64,000 nt of DNA from a bacterium (lineage in GTDB: Bacteria > Armatimonadota > Abditibacteriia > Abditibacteriales > Abditibacteriaceae): contig SDZD01000016.1 in assembly GCA_004172935.1 (NCBI GenBank), positions 40,051-104,050 of the forward strand, read 5' to 3'. This document shows positions 8,668 through 17,807 of the stretch, piece by piece (within the stretch, counting starts at the first letter, position 1; each line of letters starts with the position of its first letter). Under the pieces are notes generated by a model, which saw only the letters and a list, made by a program, of their open reading frames with translations, did not search any database and was not told the DNA's origin. The position numbers and the translations under genes were made by a program.

Positions 8668-9411
8668 ATGAAAACGCATCTTTCGGGGCCGCGCGGCTTC
8701 CGTTCACCTAAATTCGGCGCTTTTACTCTAGTAGAGTTACTGGTAGTCATCGCTATTATCGCCATCCTCGCCGCCATTTTGTTCCCAGTTTTTGCAAGAG
8801 CACGCGAAAACGCCCGAAAAACTTCCTGCCTGTCCAACCTCAGACAATTGGGCTTGGGCTTCATGCAGTACACCCAGGATTACGACGAAGCATTCCCGCT
8901 TTCGTCCTACCCCGCCACCAACATCTCCTGGACGCTCTCAACCGCACCCTACATCAAAAGCACGCAAATTTTCCGCTGCCCCTCCGATACAGCCGCGCGA
9001 TGGAGCGCTCCCGTGTCGCCGCCAGCAGCCAACTACTACACCACCAGCTACATCATGAACGCCTATTTTGCGGGCACTCAAACCTATGCCAAATTATCGG
9101 CAGTTCAAGCCCCCTCTAAGGTCATCATCCTCGCCGACGCCAACACCGATGTAACTCAGCGCGACCACTTCCATCCGTTCAATTGGACAGTGGAAACACC
9201 CGCCAACCCACTCTATTCGGCTTATATGCACAGCATCACCTTCGATGACCTAACCAACGCAACCAAAGAAATCTCATTGACTCGCCACCTCGAAGCCTTC
9301 AACGTCCTCTACGCCGACGGCCACGTTAAAAGCCGTCGCTGGAGTCAGGCTTGGTATCAAGATGCGGCCAACGGCATCTGGGATGGCGACTTCGACCCTC
9401 GCCACAAATAA
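8668..9411 (+). CDS. Prepilin-type N-terminal cleavage/methylation domain protein (H-x9-DG type)
   Basis: 247-aa pseudopilin-like protein. The class III prepilin signal is at about residues 14-45: [18 protein letters not shown], with cleavage expected before Phe by a prepilin peptidase and N-methylation of the new N-terminus. It is followed by the Armatimonadota-type block [17 protein letters not shown] and QYTQDYDE. The C-terminus has the H-x9-DG signature ([14 protein letters not shown]). The central part resembles DUF1559-type major pseudopilin-like proteins, which often occur in many copies per genome. Likely exported through a type II secretion or pilus machine not found in this window. 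Preceded by a 13-bp inverted repeat and followed by a compact hairpin. Confidence 0.88.
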   Translation: MKTHLSGPRGFRSPKFGAFTLVELLVVIAIIAILAAILFPVFARARENARKTSCLSNLRQLGLGFMQYTQDYDEAFPLSSYPATNISWTLSTAPYIKSTQIFRCPSDTAARWSAPVSPPAANYYTTSYIMNAYFAGTQTYAKLSAVQAPSKVIILADANTDVTQRDHFHPFNWTVETPANPLYSAYMHSITFDDLTNATKEISLTRHLEAFNVLYADGHVKSRRWSQAWYQDAANGIWDGDFDPRHK

Positions 9412-9419
9412 ACAACCAA

Positions 9420-9446
9420 GGCACAGCGGTTTACGGCCGCTGTGCC
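9420..9446 (+). terminator. Hairpin after the pseudopilin-like gene
   Basis: Perfect 10-bp stem GGCACAGCGG (9420-9429) with CCGCTGTGCC (9437-9446) around a 7-base loop. There is only a weak pyrimidine tail (CCTTCC), so it may be a partial terminator or processing site before the next gene 10 bp away. Confidence 0.55.
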
Positions 9447-9455
9447 CCTTCCATC

Positions 9456-10355
9456 ATGAAAAACCTGTTCTTAACCGCAATCCTAGCAACCGCGTTCTCA
9501 GCGAATGCAACATTCGCCCAACCCGCGAAAGCATCCAATTCACCGCTCAAAGTCGCCTTTGTCATCTACCCCGAAGTCGAAGTCCTCGATCTCAGCGGGC
9601 CACTCGATGTTTTCGTCAAAGCCAACGACATTTCCCCCGGTTCATTCACCACATTCACCGTAGGTCTCGACCACAAACCCGTCCAAACCCAATCTGGCGG
9701 CCTTACAATAACCCCCCAATTTTCTCTGGCCGATGCCCCCCGACCCGACATTGTGGTCATCCCCGGCGCCTCAACAAAGCGCGTCTCACAGGTTGGCACC
9801 GATAAGCGCCTTCAAAGTTGGCTGCGCCGCAACGCCTCCCCCAACCAAACCATAATGTCGGTTTGCACCGGAGCCTTCATAGTCGGCCATGCGGGCCTGT
9901 TCGACGGCAAAAAATCCACGACCCACTGGCTGACCTTGAGCGAATTTCAAACAAAATTCCCTAAGACTCAAGCCTATTCCGGTGTTCGCTACATAGAAGA
10001 TGGCAATCGGCTCTCAGCCGCAGGAGTGTCATCTGGCATCGACGGCGCCCTACACCTAGTCGAACAGACGCGCGGCAAACGAGTCGCCGATGGCATCGCC
10101 CGTGCCATACAATACCGCCGCGAGACGCCCGTCTACCCCGACCTACCAAAAGAGCGCGTCAAACTCACCAAAACCGCCCCAAATCCTCGTGGCAACCAAA
10201 AACTCGCTCTCGACTACGACCCGGTCTGCCACATGAAAGTGAAAAGCGACAGCACCATCATCGCTACCTTCAAAGGCAAGTTCTATGGTTTCTGCGCCGT
10301 CGGATGCCGCGATGCCTTCAATGCCCATCCCGAACAATTCATCAAATCCAAATGA
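9456..10355 (+). CDS. Exported DJ-1/PfpI-domain protein fused to a C-terminal YHS domain
   Basis: 299 aa. Signal peptide about residues 1-22 (LFLTAILATAFSANATFA). The DJ-1/PfpI (GlxA N-terminal-like) domain spans about 30-225, with the nucleophile-elbow Cys in SVCTGAFIVGHAGL and the FVIYPEVEVLDLSGPLDVF start typical of this group. A YHS domain follows at about 250-295 (DPVCHMKV then FYGFCAVGCRDAF), a small Cys-containing module linked to heavy-metal or copper handling. ATG 9456 is chosen for its signal peptide. The stop overlaps the next ATG by 4 nt (ATGA), so translation is coupled. The combination suggests periplasmic metal or stress response; substrate unknown. Confidence 0.75.
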   Translation: MKNLFLTAILATAFSANATFAQPAKASNSPLKVAFVIYPEVEVLDLSGPLDVFVKANDISPGSFTTFTVGLDHKPVQTQSGGLTITPQFSLADAPRPDIVVIPGASTKRVSQVGTDKRLQSWLRRNASPNQTIMSVCTGAFIVGHAGLFDGKKSTTHWLTLSEFQTKFPKTQAYSGVRYIEDGNRLSAAGVSSGIDGALHLVEQTRGKRVADGIARAIQYRRETPVYPDLPKERVKLTKTAPNPRGNQKLALDYDPVCHMKVKSDSTIIATFKGKFYGFCAVGCRDAFNAHPEQFIKSK

Positions 10356-11158
10356 AATTAAAATTCCTCGCACTGGCTCTGTTCGGTTTAAGCGTCCCAG
10401 TCTTCGCCCATGATACATGGGTCGAAACCAACACGCCGCTCTATCGAGTCGGCGATGTTGCTCACATCGACCTCAAACTCGGCAATCACGGCAACAACCA
10501 CCGCGATTTCAAACTCGCTTCAAAAGTCGCTCTCGATGGAGTCAAGATGGAAGTCGTCGCCCCCGATGGCAAACGCTACGACTTGAAATCTAGCCTGACC
10601 GATACCGGCTACACACCCAAAGAGGGTTTCTGGACAGGCGGGTTCACCAACGCCGCCCCTGGTCTCTACTGTGTCCACCAAACTCTCGACGCCGTCATGA
10701 CTTACGCCCCGGAACGCGCCATCAAATCGGCGAAAACCTACTTCATGGCCTCCAAAAGCCTCGACCGAGTGCCAATGGCGGCGCCCGGTTTCGATAAACG
10801 CCTCGGCGACGCCCTCGAAATCGTCCCCGAAAACAACCCAATCGCCCCAATCGGCGCCGGAATGCCCTTGAAACTCCGCCTCTACTTCCAAGGCAAACCT
10901 CTGGCGAAAACCAAAATCTCCTTCATCCCCGAAGGCGAAACACTGCGAGGCGACTTCGATTCCCGCTACGAAGCCATCACCAACATCAATGGCCGCGTCA
11001 CCTTCACCCCAACCGAAGCCAAACGTTATCTAGCCGTAGCCCATGTCGAAACCAAGGAAGCAGGACAAAACAAAGCGGGCGAAAAATACACATTCACCCA
11101 ATACGGCGCCACTCTAACCGTCTACATCCCTGCAATCTGCCCTTGTTGCGGTGGCTAA
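10352..11158 (+). CDS. DUF4198 exported protein
   Basis: 268-aa secreted protein, signal peptide about residues 1-18 (KFLALALFGLSVPVFA) followed at once by HDTWVET, the normal mature start of DUF4198 proteins. That family is found beside nickel, cobalt or iron uptake genes and is thought to be a periplasmic metal-associated beta-sandwich. The C-terminus ends in a Cys pair (CPCCGG). It is translationally coupled to the DJ-1/YHS gene by a 4-nt overlap. Together with the redoxin and the His/Met-rich protein upstream it suggests a metal or redox stress locus; that is inference. Confidence 0.7.
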   Translation: MKLKFLALALFGLSVPVFAHDTWVETNTPLYRVGDVAHIDLKLGNHGNNHRDFKLASKVALDGVKMEVVAPDGKRYDLKSSLTDTGYTPKEGFWTGGFTNAAPGLYCVHQTLDAVMTYAPERAIKSAKTYFMASKSLDRVPMAAPGFDKRLGDALEIVPENNPIAPIGAGMPLKLRLYFQGKPLAKTKISFIPEGETLRGDFDSRYEAITNINGRVTFTPTEAKRYLAVAHVETKEAGQNKAGEKYTFTQYGATLTVYIPAICPCCGG

Positions 11159-11220
11159 GAAGTAACAGGCAGAACCATATCAGATTCCAAATGTATGCGA
11201 ATTTTGCGAATCTAATCAGC

Positions 11221-11300
11221 GCGCGAAGCGCACCTGCTGTGTCCACGTAGGTGGACAGGTGGCCGTAGGCCGAGAAGCGCGGGCTTTAGCCCTGCGGCCC
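11221..11300. repeat. Cluster of consecutive short hairpins (structured intergenic element)
   Basis: Four small inverted repeats follow one another: GCGC-GAA-GCGC (11221-11231), TGTCCAC-GTAG-GTGGACA (11240-11257) inside a CACCTG/CAGGTG outer pair, GGCC-GTA-GGCC (11261-11271) and GGGC-TTTA-GCCC (11281-11292). The block is GC-rich, has no ORF and lies in the 272-bp gap before mutY. It looks like a REP-like or other mobile structured repeat, or a folded RNA. Confidence 0.5.
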
Positions 11301-11341
11301 GCCAAGTTGCGCCATTCCCACCTCCAAATTGAAATTAAGAA

Positions 11342-11365
11342 CGCCCCGATAATCGCATCGGGGCG
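11342..11365 (+). terminator. Intrinsic terminator candidate
   Basis: CGCCCCGAT (11342-11350) pairs with ATCGGGGCG (11357-11365) around a 6-base loop; the tail CTCTAATTT is only moderately T-rich. It would end the 9456-11158 transcript. Confidence 0.65.
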
Positions 11366-11430
11366 CTCTAATTTCCGCCTCCTCTCCCGTACCCCATCCG
11401 TATTTTGCCCTACTCCTTCAAACTAAAAGA

Positions 11431-12537
11431 GTGTTTTCTCCCGCATCATTCGCTGAGAAGCTAGTCGCGTGGTTCGACAAATCCCAGCGCGACCTTCGCT
11501 GGCGACAAGCCCATAACGCAACCGACCCCTACCGTATTCTGGTTTCCGAGGTCATGCTCCAGCAAACCACGGTAGCCGCCGTCGGCCCCTTCTACGAGCG
11601 CTTCCTCAATCGCTTTCCCAATTCCAACTCTCTCGCCGAAGCCGACGAAGCCGATGTCCTCACCCAATGGGCGGGCCTCGGCTACTATGCACGCGCTCGC
11701 AACCTTCATAAAGCCGCCAAAGCCATTCAAAGCGAACACGGCGGCATCTTCCCCCGCGAACTCGATGAAATCCTGGCACTCCCTGGAGTCGGCAGATACA
11801 CAGCGGGCGCCGTCGCCTCCATCGCTTACAATTCCCGCGCCCCCATCGTCGATGCCAACGTCGCTCGCGTCCTCAGCCGCATTCTCCCCGTCGAAGGTGA
11901 CCTAAAAACCTCCAAAAATCAAGCGGCTCTCTGGGATGCCGCCACTCAAATAGTCCAGGTCGAAAGTGTCGAGCCGCATACTGTCAACCCCGCCATGATG
12001 GAATTGGGCGCACTCATCTGCACTCCGAAAAACCCGCGCTGCCCTGTGTGCCCGGTTTCCGACAATTGTCAGGCCCAAAAACAGAATCGTCAAAACGAAC
12101 TTCCCTTCATTCCCCCCAAAAAAGCACCGACTCCCATGTTCGATGTTTGCGCGCTCGCTCAAGATGCAACCGGGCGAATTTTGCTCCGTCAACGTCCCAA
12201 TAACGCCGACATCTGGTGGCAAGGTATGTGGGAATTGCCACGAACCACACGAAGCGAAGGCGAATCTAGCACAGAAGCGCTAATTCGTTTGGGTCAAGAA
12301 CTGGGATGCGCCTTTGTGCCGCAAACTCGCGCAATCACTGTCAAACACGGAGTCACACGCTACGCAATTGAATTGGAATGTTGGCGAGTGCAAGCAAACC
12401 AACCCGCCGAAAGCGAAACTTTGAAATGGATAGGAACAGAAGAAGCCGATAATCTAGCCATGCCTTCGGTCATGCGCCGTTTATTCGAGCGCTTCGCTCC
12501 TAACCGAACCTCATCGGAGCAACTTTCTCTTTTATGA
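11431..12537 (+). CDS. mutY: A/G-specific adenine DNA glycosylase
   Basis: Removes adenine mispaired with 8-oxoguanine or guanine. 368 aa, normal for MutY. The HhH-GPD domain holds SEVMLQQTTV (catalytic Glu near residue 36), the helix-hairpin-helix LPGVGRYTAGAV at about 115-126 and the catalytic Asp in VDANVARVLSR at about 138-139. The 4Fe-4S loop is complete: C-x6-C-x2-C-x5-C in ICTPKNPRCPVCPVSDNC at about 193-211. A C-terminal NUDIX-like domain (about 230-355) would recognise 8-oxoG. GTG start at 11431. tatC starts 35 bp downstream, so the two may share a transcript. Confidence 0.95.
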   Translation: MFSPASFAEKLVAWFDKSQRDLRWRQAHNATDPYRILVSEVMLQQTTVAAVGPFYERFLNRFPNSNSLAEADEADVLTQWAGLGYYARARNLHKAAKAIQSEHGGIFPRELDEILALPGVGRYTAGAVASIAYNSRAPIVDANVARVLSRILPVEGDLKTSKNQAALWDAATQIVQVESVEPHTVNPAMMELGALICTPKNPRCPVCPVSDNCQAQKQNRQNELPFIPPKKAPTPMFDVCALAQDATGRILLRQRPNNADIWWQGMWELPRTTRSEGESSTEALIRLGQELGCAFVPQTRAITVKHGVTRYAIELECWRVQANQPAESETLKWIGTEEADNLAMPSVMRRLFERFAPNRTSSEQLSLL

Positions 12538-12572
12538 ACTTGGGGAGTCATATTTCCTCAAACTAAATCCTA

Positions 12573-13691
12573 ATGTCTGATTCCTCGCAAAACGGTCATT
12601 CTTCCGCACCCCGTCCGTTGCTGCGCCCCCCCGTGGGCGCACGCTCGTCGCGCTATCTGGAAGCCGACGAGCCAGAAATCGAATCTGAAGAATTGGATGA
12701 GCCTACAGAGCCAGTAAATCTCGCCAAAACCACTGAAACAGAAGTGGATACAACAGAGACGGACGAAGTCGCGCGCCCCTACATCTTCGATGAATCCGAT
12801 ATAGGCACACAGGGAGGCACACTTTCAGTCGACTCCACTCCACCATTGCTCGACGCACGCATGGAGGAAGACGACGAGGACGAAGAACACCTCGCCCAAT
12901 GGAGCGGCTCCGGCGGCGAACCGCCCGTCATCAACAATGACGACGATGATAGTAGTTCAGGCGACGGGAGAGACCCAAACACACCGCGCGACAAAGAACT
13001 CGGTCTCGTCGAACACCTTACGGAACTGCGCACTCGCATCTTGCACTCAGTCGTAGCCGTTTGCTTGGCGATGGTGTTGACTTGGGCCAAATGCACCGAA
13101 ATCTCCGAGTGGTTTGCACGCCCCATCCGACAAGCCTTAGGCAAGGAAGGGGAACTAATCTCGATAGATCCGACTGCCTTCTTCACCATCTATCTGCAAA
13201 TCTCTCTCATCTCGGCGATTCTGCTCACGATGCCCTTCATTCTGTTGCAGGTATGGCGCTTCATTGAACCAGCTCTTACCAACAACGAACGTAAATACAC
13301 CCTTGTTTTAGTACCTTTTTCCAGCCTTTTGTTCTTTGTCGGCGCTGGCATGGGCTACTTGATGGCACCAATGTTTTTCAAGTTCTTCTTGGAATATAAA
13401 CCGGTGGGTGTAAAAGCGAACTGGGACTATCTTCAATCCATTGTATTGTTAGCCAAAACACTATTAGTGTTCGGCGTCGCATTTCAAGTTCCTGTCATCA
13501 TTATATTTCTTAACAAGGCAGGCATACTTTCCCGCAATGTGCTGATTGAATACTGGCGTCACGCTGTAGTAGTCATCTTTACTATTATCGCGATTGTAAC
13601 CCCAACCTGGGACCCAGTCACAATGACGGCCTGCGCGATTCCGCCTTGCTTGCTCTATATGCTGTCCATCTGGCTCGTGAAATGGCTCTAA
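12573..13691 (+). CDS. tatC: Sec-independent translocase TatC with a long acidic N-terminal extension
   Basis: Core receptor of the twin-arginine translocase, which moves folded proteins across the inner membrane. The TatC domain begins near residue 144 (GLVEHLTELRTRILHS) and shows six hydrophobic segments, with the conserved FIEPALTNNERKY block. It is preceded by about 140 hydrophilic residues very rich in Asp, Glu and Ser (for example MEEDDEDEEH), predicted to lie in the cytoplasm. Ordinary TatC is about 250 aa and lacks this; here the total is 372 aa. No tatA or tatB is adjacent. The stop overlaps the start of the next gene by 10 nt. A Tat substrate in this window is MsrP at 54601. Confidence 0.92.
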   Translation: MSDSSQNGHSSAPRPLLRPPVGARSSRYLEADEPEIESEELDEPTEPVNLAKTTETEVDTTETDEVARPYIFDESDIGTQGGTLSVDSTPPLLDARMEEDDEDEEHLAQWSGSGGEPPVINNDDDDSSSGDGRDPNTPRDKELGLVEHLTELRTRILHSVVAVCLAMVLTWAKCTEISEWFARPIRQALGKEGELISIDPTAFFTIYLQISLISAILLTMPFILLQVWRFIEPALTNNERKYTLVLVPFSSLLFFVGAGMGYLMAPMFFKFFLEYKPVGVKANWDYLQSIVLLAKTLLVFGVAFQVPVIIIFLNKAGILSRNVLIEYWRHAVVVIFTIIAIVTPTWDPVTMTACAIPPCLLYMLSIWLVKWL

Positions 13692-16405
13692 ATTCCGACA
13701 TTTTCCGTTTGAAAGCGCGTCTGCTCTATGCAAGCGCGCTTTTCGCTCTTCTTCCCGGCTTCCCGGCCTTAGCCCAAAACGAGGGCGGTCCGCCACCAAC
13801 AAATTTGGTGATTCCCCGCGACAACACCATTGTCCAGCGCTATTTCTGGTGCGAAGGAGTCACGGCCCCAGAAGATTTGGAGGCATACGCCGCCGCAGGT
13901 TTCGATACCCTCGTCATTCCTCTCCCGTGGGAAACGGGCAAAGATGGCGACTTGTTCGATACGGACTTTGAGCAACAACGGGGGCTGGCAACCGAAGCCT
14001 CCAAACGCGGCCTGAAGATCATCTTCTCGCTGTCAGCCTCCCCAGAAGGCCTGGGAGCAACACGCATCAGTGCCGACTCGCCTTCCTATACCGCCCTCTG
14101 GACGAACTGGGCACAAACAACGCTCAGCGCGCTCTCCACCACTCCTGGCCTTGCCGGTTGGATGCTACCCAACGATTCGCGTTCGATTACCACCTTCGAC
14201 GACGCGGGATTCCGTAGCTATCTCTCCTCTCATTTCGCCTCAATAGAAGCCCTTAACGCCAGATGGGGCACCACCTATGCCGACTTCGATTCCATTTCAA
14301 TCAGCGATGTCGAATCTCTGGTGACCCTCTGGAAGTCACGTACCCAAAGCGAGAACAGAGGTGTTTTACCCGCATTAGGCGCCTTGGGCGCGGCCTCCGA
14401 CCCGAATGCCGCCTTCGCACCATCAGCACTGTTTCTCGCCGACTATAGAGCCAACGCATGGAAAGATTTGATGGCACTGTGGGCAAGCACTCTACGCGGC
14501 GCCGACTCCAAACACCCGGTGTTCTCCGGTAGTTGCCCCGATTACGCCCAACTGCTGGCAATGCCAGTAGGAGTCGATATTTCGGTGGCCAGTATGCCCC
14601 CCAGCGTCGCCGAACCCGACATCGTCACCCATAATCCCCAATCCATCGACATCGCGCGTCGCGCGGGCGCTCACACCGCCATTGCCGAACTCTCCATCCA
14701 GCCACGCCCCGACCTAGATGCGGCCTCCATCGCCCAACTCATGCCGCGCTGGATAGACACAGCTCTCGCACACGGCGCGCGCGGTGTCTGCTTCGACTCC
14801 TTCGACGCACTGCAAAAAAATCCCGCACTGGGCGAAGCGATTTCCAAAACCCTCACCCGCGTCAAAAGTAATCCCCTGGAAAACCAGCTTCCGGTGGCAA
14901 CAGCGGCAGTCATTCTCGAACCCCTCGCCGAAGGCACCACATTCCGCGTCGGCGATAGCATCGACGCACGAGGACTCTACGGATTCGGCGAAGGTCTCAT
15001 CGAAGGCGAACCATCCAATCTAGTTGCTTCGCTCCGTTGGGGAACTGCTTTCGGCGGCGTCGACTACCTCGCCCCCGAAGATTTGGCGACCGTCGATCTA
15101 TCACGCTACAACACAATTCTCGCCCCGCAAATGCTCGACTGCACGCCAGAATTGACCGAAAAACTGGCGGCATGGATGCGTACAGGCGGCACTTTTGTCA
15201 CCGATCTGGGTCTGGGTGCCCTACAAAATGGCGGCTCCGCCACAGCCCTGCCCCCCCAAATGGCTCGACTTGCAGGGGGAGTAGGCCCATTCCAACTACG
15301 CCAGGTCGGTTTTAATGTGCGTAGCGCTGCCTCACATCCCTTGCTCCCCACATGGTCAAAACTATTTAACGAACGTCCAGGCATTATGCTCTCGCACGGA
15401 AATGGCGAGGCCGACTCCGCCTTTGAAGGCCCAGCAGGATTTGCCCTGCCCGCCACCAACGCCGTTTCATTCGCAGTCGGCCCTTCCAATCCAACTCCTC
15501 TAGGCGGCTATAATGCCGGAGTCACAGGGCCAGAGAAAGTCACTCTTTCAATCGCCACAGTCGAGCGCGGCTATTTCGTGTTCGCTCCCTTTCGACTATG
15601 GGCCACATGGCGCCCCGGCCAATACGGCTTCGATCCACTACACGGCGACATCCTCGCTCGTGGTGCTGATTTGGCGGTAGCCAGCGATGCCCTGACTCCA
15701 TTTCCGGTCGGCACACAACTTGGATTAACTCGCTTCCCCGAAATCATCAACCGCGATAACAACATCACCCTGCTCGATCACGATGCCTCAGGCGAATCTC
15801 AAAACGTGGCCATCGACACAACAGGCAGCGGCGACTGGCTTTGGTCGAACGCTATCGTGCGAATGCTGCCCGACTCCGCCACAATCCTCAACGGAGGCCG
15901 CCCCGCCCCCATTGACAATCCTACCGAACTCGAATCACGCCCTCGCTCCCTCACTCTCTATTCGGTCATAGCCCCCGCTGAAAAGCTGGTATGCCGTATG
16001 CGCCCTGTTGCCGTACAGAATTTGGCAGGAGGCACCATAACCGCTCAAATTCTCACCGAAGAAGCTGGTTCCCTAAGTCTCAGAATGTGGGGGACCACTC
16101 TTCACGTCTCTGCTCCGCTCGGTGGAAAGGGCTGGCAGCCTCTTGCCCCCGATGGCATCAATAATTTCCGCGTCACTGTCGTCGATTCGCCCACGAGCTA
16201 CCGCTGCCCGGCAGGTTCAAGGCACGTAATAACAATCACCGACTTCGGGACTCCAGCAGATGGCGACAAACCCACCCACAAGAAAAACGTCCCCTTCCAG
16301 CAAACCGTTGTAGCCGACGCGACGGGACGCCTTAAAATCGAATTTTCCGGCGCAGCTTGCACCGTGAAAATCGAACCCGATACAGGAAAATCAGGAAAAA
16401 AATAA
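13682..16405 (+). CDS. Secreted GH42-like glycoside hydrolase homologue
   Basis: 907 aa with a signal peptide (LLYASALFALLPGFPALA, cleaved near residue 31). The first half resembles the beta-galactosidase GH42 barrel: YFWCEGVTAPEDLEAYAAAG near the start and the diagnostic FRSYLSSHFASIEALNARWGTTYADF segment. The acid/base motif normally read as NE is GWMLPNDSRS at about residues 160-168, so Asp165 stands where Glu is expected. A middle Rossmann-like domain with TPELTEKLAAWMRTGGTFVTD resembles the trimerisation domain of GH42. The C-terminal third is beta-rich. ATG 13682 overlaps tatC by 10 nt. Because of the Asp it may be inactive or of altered activity. Confidence 0.65.
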   Translation: MALNSDIFRLKARLLYASALFALLPGFPALAQNEGGPPPTNLVIPRDNTIVQRYFWCEGVTAPEDLEAYAAAGFDTLVIPLPWETGKDGDLFDTDFEQQRGLATEASKRGLKIIFSLSASPEGLGATRISADSPSYTALWTNWAQTTLSALSTTPGLAGWMLPNDSRSITTFDDAGFRSYLSSHFASIEALNARWGTTYADFDSISISDVESLVTLWKSRTQSENRGVLPALGALGAASDPNAAFAPSALFLADYRANAWKDLMALWASTLRGADSKHPVFSGSCPDYAQLLAMPVGVDISVASMPPSVAEPDIVTHNPQSIDIARRAGAHTAIAELSIQPRPDLDAASIAQLMPRWIDTALAHGARGVCFDSFDALQKNPALGEAISKTLTRVKSNPLENQLPVATAAVILEPLAEGTTFRVGDSIDARGLYGFGEGLIEGEPSNLVASLRWGTAFGGVDYLAPEDLATVDLSRYNTILAPQMLDCTPELTEKLAAWMRTGGTFVTDLGLGALQNGGSATALPPQMARLAGGVGPFQLRQVGFNVRSAASHPLLPTWSKLFNERPGIMLSHGNGEADSAFEGPAGFALPATNAVSFAVGPSNPTPLGGYNAGVTGPEKVTLSIATVERGYFVFAPFRLWATWRPGQYGFDPLHGDILARGADLAVASDALTPFPVGTQLGLTRFPEIINRDNNITLLDHDASGESQNVAIDTTGSGDWLWSNAIVRMLPDSATILNGGRPAPIDNPTELESRPRSLTLYSVIAPAEKLVCRMRPVAVQNLAGGTITAQILTEEAGSLSLRMWGTTLHVSAPLGGKGWQPLAPDGINNFRVTVVDSPTSYRCPAGSRHVITITDFGTPADGDKPTHKKNVPFQQTVVADATGRLKIEFSGAACTVKIEPDTGKSGKK

Positions 16406-16410
16406 TTTCT

Positions 16411-16467
16411 CAAAGTGACATGTGAAGCCGCACCCGCCCTGCGGGTGCGGCTTCACATGTCACTTTG
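16411..16467 (+). terminator. Very long perfect terminator hairpin (27-bp stem)
   Basis: Bases 16411-16437 are the exact reverse complement of 16441-16467 with a 3-base loop. No T-tract follows. It ends just before the EamA gene at 16478, so it may also insulate that gene. Confidence 0.8.
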
Positions 16468-16477
16468 AACAGCCCCC

Positions 16478-17341
16478 ATGCATTTTTTGATATTAAGTGT
16501 GTTATGCAGCGTAGCAGTGTCAGTGCTGTTACGTAGGGCAACACACTGGCGCATCGACGCGGCCCAGGCAGTAACATGGAACTATGCGATGGCCGCGACG
16601 CTGTGCGCCTTACTTCTAAAGCCATCGCTGCAACCGCTACGAGAGCCGAATGCACCGTGGCCTGAACTGCTGATATTGGCAGTTGCGCTTCCAGCTATCT
16701 TTTTGGTGTTCGCACGTACCTTAGACCTCGCCGGACTCGCGCGCAGTGATGCCGCACAGCGCTTGTCGCTGTTGTTACAACTGGTCGCGGCCTTCGTGTT
16801 GTTTGGCGAAGAAATTAATGCGCTCAAATTTGCGGGGCTTATCGTTGGCGCACTGGCTCTGTTTGGCATCCTATTCAAACACGCCGAAGATAATGTCGCA
16901 TGGAAGCAGATATGGGTATGGCTCCTGGCTGTCTGCGTTGGCTACGCCTTCATAGGCATCCTACTGAAGCGCATTGCCTTGCACGGACTAGCCTCAATGG
17001 CCGCCTTGCAAATCAGTTTCATACTGGCATTTTGCTTGATGTTGCTCTGGCAATTGTCGCGCAAATGGCAAGGCCAGGTGCAGTTGACCATGCACAATTT
17101 CCTCGCTGGCTTGCTACTGGGCGCGCTAAACCTGGGCAATATCTTCTTCTATGTGCAGGCGCACCAAGCCCTGCCACGTAGTCCAGCCACAGTGTTTGCC
17201 ATAATGGATGTCGGCGTCGTCGCGCTTGGTACTTTGGTCGGCGTGTTTGTCTTCAAAGAAAAGACCAGTACGTGGAATCGCATCGGCCTCGCCTTGGCGA
17301 TTGTATCAATCATCTTGGTAGCCGCCGGAGCAAAATCATAA
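16478..17341 (+). CDS. EamA/DMT-family membrane transporter
   Basis: 287-aa polytopic inner-membrane protein with about ten hydrophobic segments and the internal duplication of the drug/metabolite transporter superfamily. Features seen are the N-terminal FLILSVLCSVAVSVLLRRAT helix, a charged EEINALKFAGLIVGALAL loop-helix in the first half, and its echo FKEKTSTWNRIGLALAIVSIILV at the C-terminus. Members export amino acids, metabolites or sugars; the substrate is not predictable here. Starts 11 bp after the long hairpin. No partner gene. Confidence 0.85.
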   Translation: MHFLILSVLCSVAVSVLLRRATHWRIDAAQAVTWNYAMAATLCALLLKPSLQPLREPNAPWPELLILAVALPAIFLVFARTLDLAGLARSDAAQRLSLLLQLVAAFVLFGEEINALKFAGLIVGALALFGILFKHAEDNVAWKQIWVWLLAVCVGYAFIGILLKRIALHGLASMAALQISFILAFCLMLLWQLSRKWQGQVQLTMHNFLAGLLLGALNLGNIFFYVQAHQALPRSPATVFAIMDVGVVALGTLVGVFVFKEKTSTWNRIGLALAIVSIILVAAGAKS

Positions 17342-17459
17342 GAGGCGAATGCTTCTGGAAAAGACGCGAAACATTTACTGAAAACTCCCATTTTGTAACT
17401 TACAATGTTACATCCCCCTGAGGCATACTCAAGAAAGAGGCCCAAAAAACCTCGCGTAT

Positions 17460-17639
17460 ATTCTCAATAAGAGCGCTAAAAGCCTGAAAAGATTGATTAA
17501 TCAATCTTTTCAATCTTTTACCCAACATTCACGTTCAATGCGAAAATGGAACCCCCAATTAATCGATCCTAAAAATTGATTGATGCCCAAAAAAGATTGA
17601 TTTTTCGCCTGTTCCAGGGCATATTCAATTCTCAATAAG
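17460..17639. repeat. AT-rich intergenic repeat, copy A, with a 28-bp perfect palindrome
   Basis: The 466-bp gap 17342-17807 holds no gene. Inside it, ATTCTCAATAAG occurs at 17460-17471 and again at 17628-17639, bounding about 180 bp. Bases 17485-17512 form a perfect palindrome centred on GATTGATTAATCAATC, and further AATTGATTG/AAAGATTGATT boxes follow at about 17576-17601. A diverged copy in the opposite orientation lies at 38381-38554. The rest of the gap shows a small inverted repeat TGTAAC/GTTACA at 17394-17412 and nothing else I can name. Confidence 0.6.
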
Positions 17640-17807
17640 GGCACTCAACGCACGAACTCGCTTCTACGCTTGAGGCCAAACCAACTTGACAAAATAGAGA
17701 GATGACGACCTTCGCCCCACCATGAAACTGCTATAGTTCCCTCCCTTGCCAGATTTAGTGAACTCTCTCTGCCCTCAAACTTACGTGGCACCTAAAGGCG
17801 CCATTCC

